Of a DNA stretch of 64,000 nt, positions 63,156 to 64,000 are shown piece after piece (the first letter of the stretch is position 1; the number at the start of each line of letters is the position of its first letter). The position numbers were made by a program, and so were the translations under genes. This DNA is from Salipiger aestuarii. Its GTDB lineage: Bacteria > Pseudomonadota > Alphaproteobacteria > Rhodobacterales > Rhodobacteraceae. Where the stretch lies: the NCBI RefSeq assembly GCF_003259905.1, contig NZ_QLMG01000004.1, positions 1-64,000 on the forward strand, read 5' to 3'. The notes under the pieces are model-generated. The model was not told the DNA's origin and did no database searches. It worked only from the letters and a program-made list of their open reading frames with translations.

Positions 63156-63248
63156 CGACACCAGGACGGGTCCCCCATGGGCCGAGCGAGTCACATTGCA
63201 ATCGTCAGGATTTGCTGCTTAGACGGAAATACGAGGTAAATCTTGGGT

Positions 63249-63278
63249 GCTTGTCGTGACATTAGAATTTCGACAAGC
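63249..63278 (+). promoter_or_regulatory. Hairpin in the leader of the 64-residue protein gene
   Basis: GCTTGTCG (63249-63256) and CGACAAGC (63271-63278) form a perfect 8-bp inverted repeat with a 14-base loop, ending 18 bases before the start codon and just before the ribosome binding site. It could control translation or be an operator. Confidence 0.4.
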
Positions 63279-63296
63279 GATTATCTGGAGGATATC

Positions 63297-63491
63297 ATGA
63301 AGAAACTCGCTCTCGCTTCCGTGCTCGCCGCAACCGCTTCGACCGCAATGGCCGGTTCGTATGCAAAAGACGACGTGGTGATGGAGCCCGTCGTGGTCGT
63401 GGAAGAAGCACAGCAGTCGTCGTCGTCCGCTGGCATCGTGATCCCGCTGATCCTGCTGGCCGTTGTCGCAGCCGCAGTGTCGGTCGACTGA
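63297..63491 (+). CDS. Small signal-peptide protein with C-terminal membrane helix, function unknown
   Basis: The 64-residue product starts MKKLALASVLAATASTAMAG (a cleavable signal peptide), followed by a short acidic/valine-rich segment (DDVVMEPVVVVEEAQ), a serine run and a C-terminal hydrophobic helix (GIVIPLILLAVVAAAVSVD). GGAGG lies seven bases before the ATG. The gene has its own hairpin leader and a strong terminator, so it is expressed as a separate unit, probably well. The mature protein would be about 45 residues, mostly one membrane segment. I do not recognise the family. Confidence 0.75.
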   Translation: MKKLALASVLAATASTAMAGSYAKDDVVMEPVVVVEEAQQSSSSAGIVIPLILLAVVAAAVSVD

Positions 63492-63519
63492 TCACCGGGC
63501 TATCCGGTTTGGAATTTGG

Positions 63520-63551
63520 AAAAGGCGGCGCTCTCGGGCGTCGCCTTTTTC
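63520..63551 (+). terminator. Rho-independent terminator after the small protein gene
   Basis: AAAAGGCGGCGC (63520-63531) and GCGTCGCCTTTT (63538-63549) form a 12-bp stem with one G-U pair and a 6-base loop, followed by more T. It lies 28 bp after the stop codon, before the convergent hemH gene. Confidence 0.85.
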
Positions 63552-63581
63552 TGTGCCTGATCGCAGTCGGCGGGCGGGTCG

Positions 63582-64000
63582 TCAGACCCAGCCGCCGAGG
63601 TTTTCCGCAATCACCGCCGACAGCGCGTCCACATGCGCCGGATCGTCGTTCAGGCAGGGGATGTAGGTAAAGCTTTCGCCACCCGCATGTTCGAAACTTT
63701 CGCGGATCTCTTCGTTGATCTCTTCCAGCGTTTCGATGCAATCGGCGGAAAAGGCCGGGGCGATGACCGCGATCTTCTTCTTTCCCTGGCGGGCCAGGTC
63801 GGCAACGTGATCTACCGTATAGGGTTTGAGCCATTCTTCGGGGCCGAACACCGACTGGAACGTGGTGGTGATGCGGCTTTCATCCCAGCCCAGCCGCTCG
63901 CGCAGCAGGCGCGTCGTTTTCTGGCATTGGCAATGGTAGGGGTCGCCCTGCATGAGATAGCGTTTGGGCATGCCGTGGTAGCTGACGACCAGCATGTCGG
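63582..64000 (-). CDS. hemH: Ferrochelatase, C-terminal part (5' cut by window)
   Basis: HemH inserts iron into protoporphyrin IX (or coproporphyrin III) in the last steps of haem synthesis. The visible 139 residues cover the C-terminal domain: VVSYHGMPKRYLMQGDPYHCQC (the conserved S-x-H-G-x-P with the metal-binding His), FQSVFGPEEWLKPYT, and PAFSADCIETLEEINEEIRE with the conserved Glu. It ends at 63582 and is open to the right edge, so the start is outside the window. It is convergent with the small protein gene. Confidence 0.93.
   Translation of the reverse strand, partial: DMLVVSYHGMPKRYLMQGDPYHCQCQKTTRLLRERLGWDESRITTTFQSVFGPEEWLKPYTVDHVADLARQGKKKIAVIAPAFSADCIETLEEINEEIRESFEHAGGESFTYIPCLNDDPAHVDALSAVIAENLGGWV

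Overview
The window reads as chromosomal DNA of a marine alphaproteobacterium of the Rhodobacteraceae (Roseobacter group). This is inferred from gene order (an oriC-like region between maf and rho, then rho-mnmE-mnmG-rsmG-parA-parB), a cytochrome c2 of the Rhodobacter type, two perfect alphaproteobacterial parS sites, the YjbH/YjbF exopolysaccharide pair and the layout of the flagellar cluster. No tRNA, rRNA or CRISPR was seen. The only recognisable mobile DNA is an IS3-family element cut by the left window edge.

Layout. (1) 1-330: right end of an IS3-like element, ending 4 bp before the stop codon of the first flagellar gene. (2) 335-14090: flagellar cluster, all on the minus strand. In transcription order it runs motB, flgE, flgK, flgL, flgI, motA, a large uncharacterised periplasmic protein coupled to motA, a possible 64-residue ORF, flhA, fliR, flhB and a FliJ-like coiled-coil gene. 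(3) 14306-19027: an envelope polysaccharide group (YjbH-like, YjbF-like lipoprotein, bacterial sugar transferase, Wza-like export lipoprotein), transcribed away from motB. (4) 19145-26411: cytochrome c2, idi, Smr protein, mltA, Tim44-like, fxsA, secB, dnaQ, coaE, aroE, maf. (5) 26411-26800: probable chromosomal replication origin, with one perfect and two near-perfect DnaA boxes and an AT-rich tract. (6) 26942-37999: rho, mnmE, mnmG, rsmG, parA and parB on the plus strand, then hemW, rdgB and rph on the minus strand, then hrcA-grpE. Two parS sites lie inside the coding sequences of mnmG and rsmG. (7) 38109-46480: mutS, malic enzyme, ribokinase-like kinase, exported MsrA, a class IV aminotransferase and a sulfotransferase-like protein. 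(8) 46481-47069: 589 bp without a convincing gene but with a perfect 11-bp inverted repeat. (9) 47070-60972: argG, a membrane protein, ilvA, a divergent Hpt / PP2C response-regulator pair, Nudix, Hsp33, a CoA-type Nudix, CCA-adding enzyme, LysE-type exporter, two coupled ABC exporter half-transporters and an RNA m5U methyltransferase. (10) 61053-64000: two L,D-transpeptidases that use different export routes, a CAP-domain lipoprotein, a 64-residue membrane-anchored small protein with its own hairpin leader and terminator, and a ferrochelatase cut by the right edge.

How the genes work together. The left part is a flagellar export, hook and stator operon set facing an exopolysaccharide set across 215 bp, so motility and matrix genes share a divergent control region. 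The central part is the replication and segregation start of the chromosome: most genes on both sides of the origin point away from it, DnaA boxes lie between maf and rho, and the ParB-binding sites are 2.7 and 4.6 kb to the right, next to parAB. The right part is mainly housekeeping and cell-envelope functions. The least explained items are the MotA-coupled periplasmic protein, the small ORF before flhA, the aminotransferase/sulfotransferase pair, the palindrome region near 46.7 kb and the small protein near 63.3 kb.
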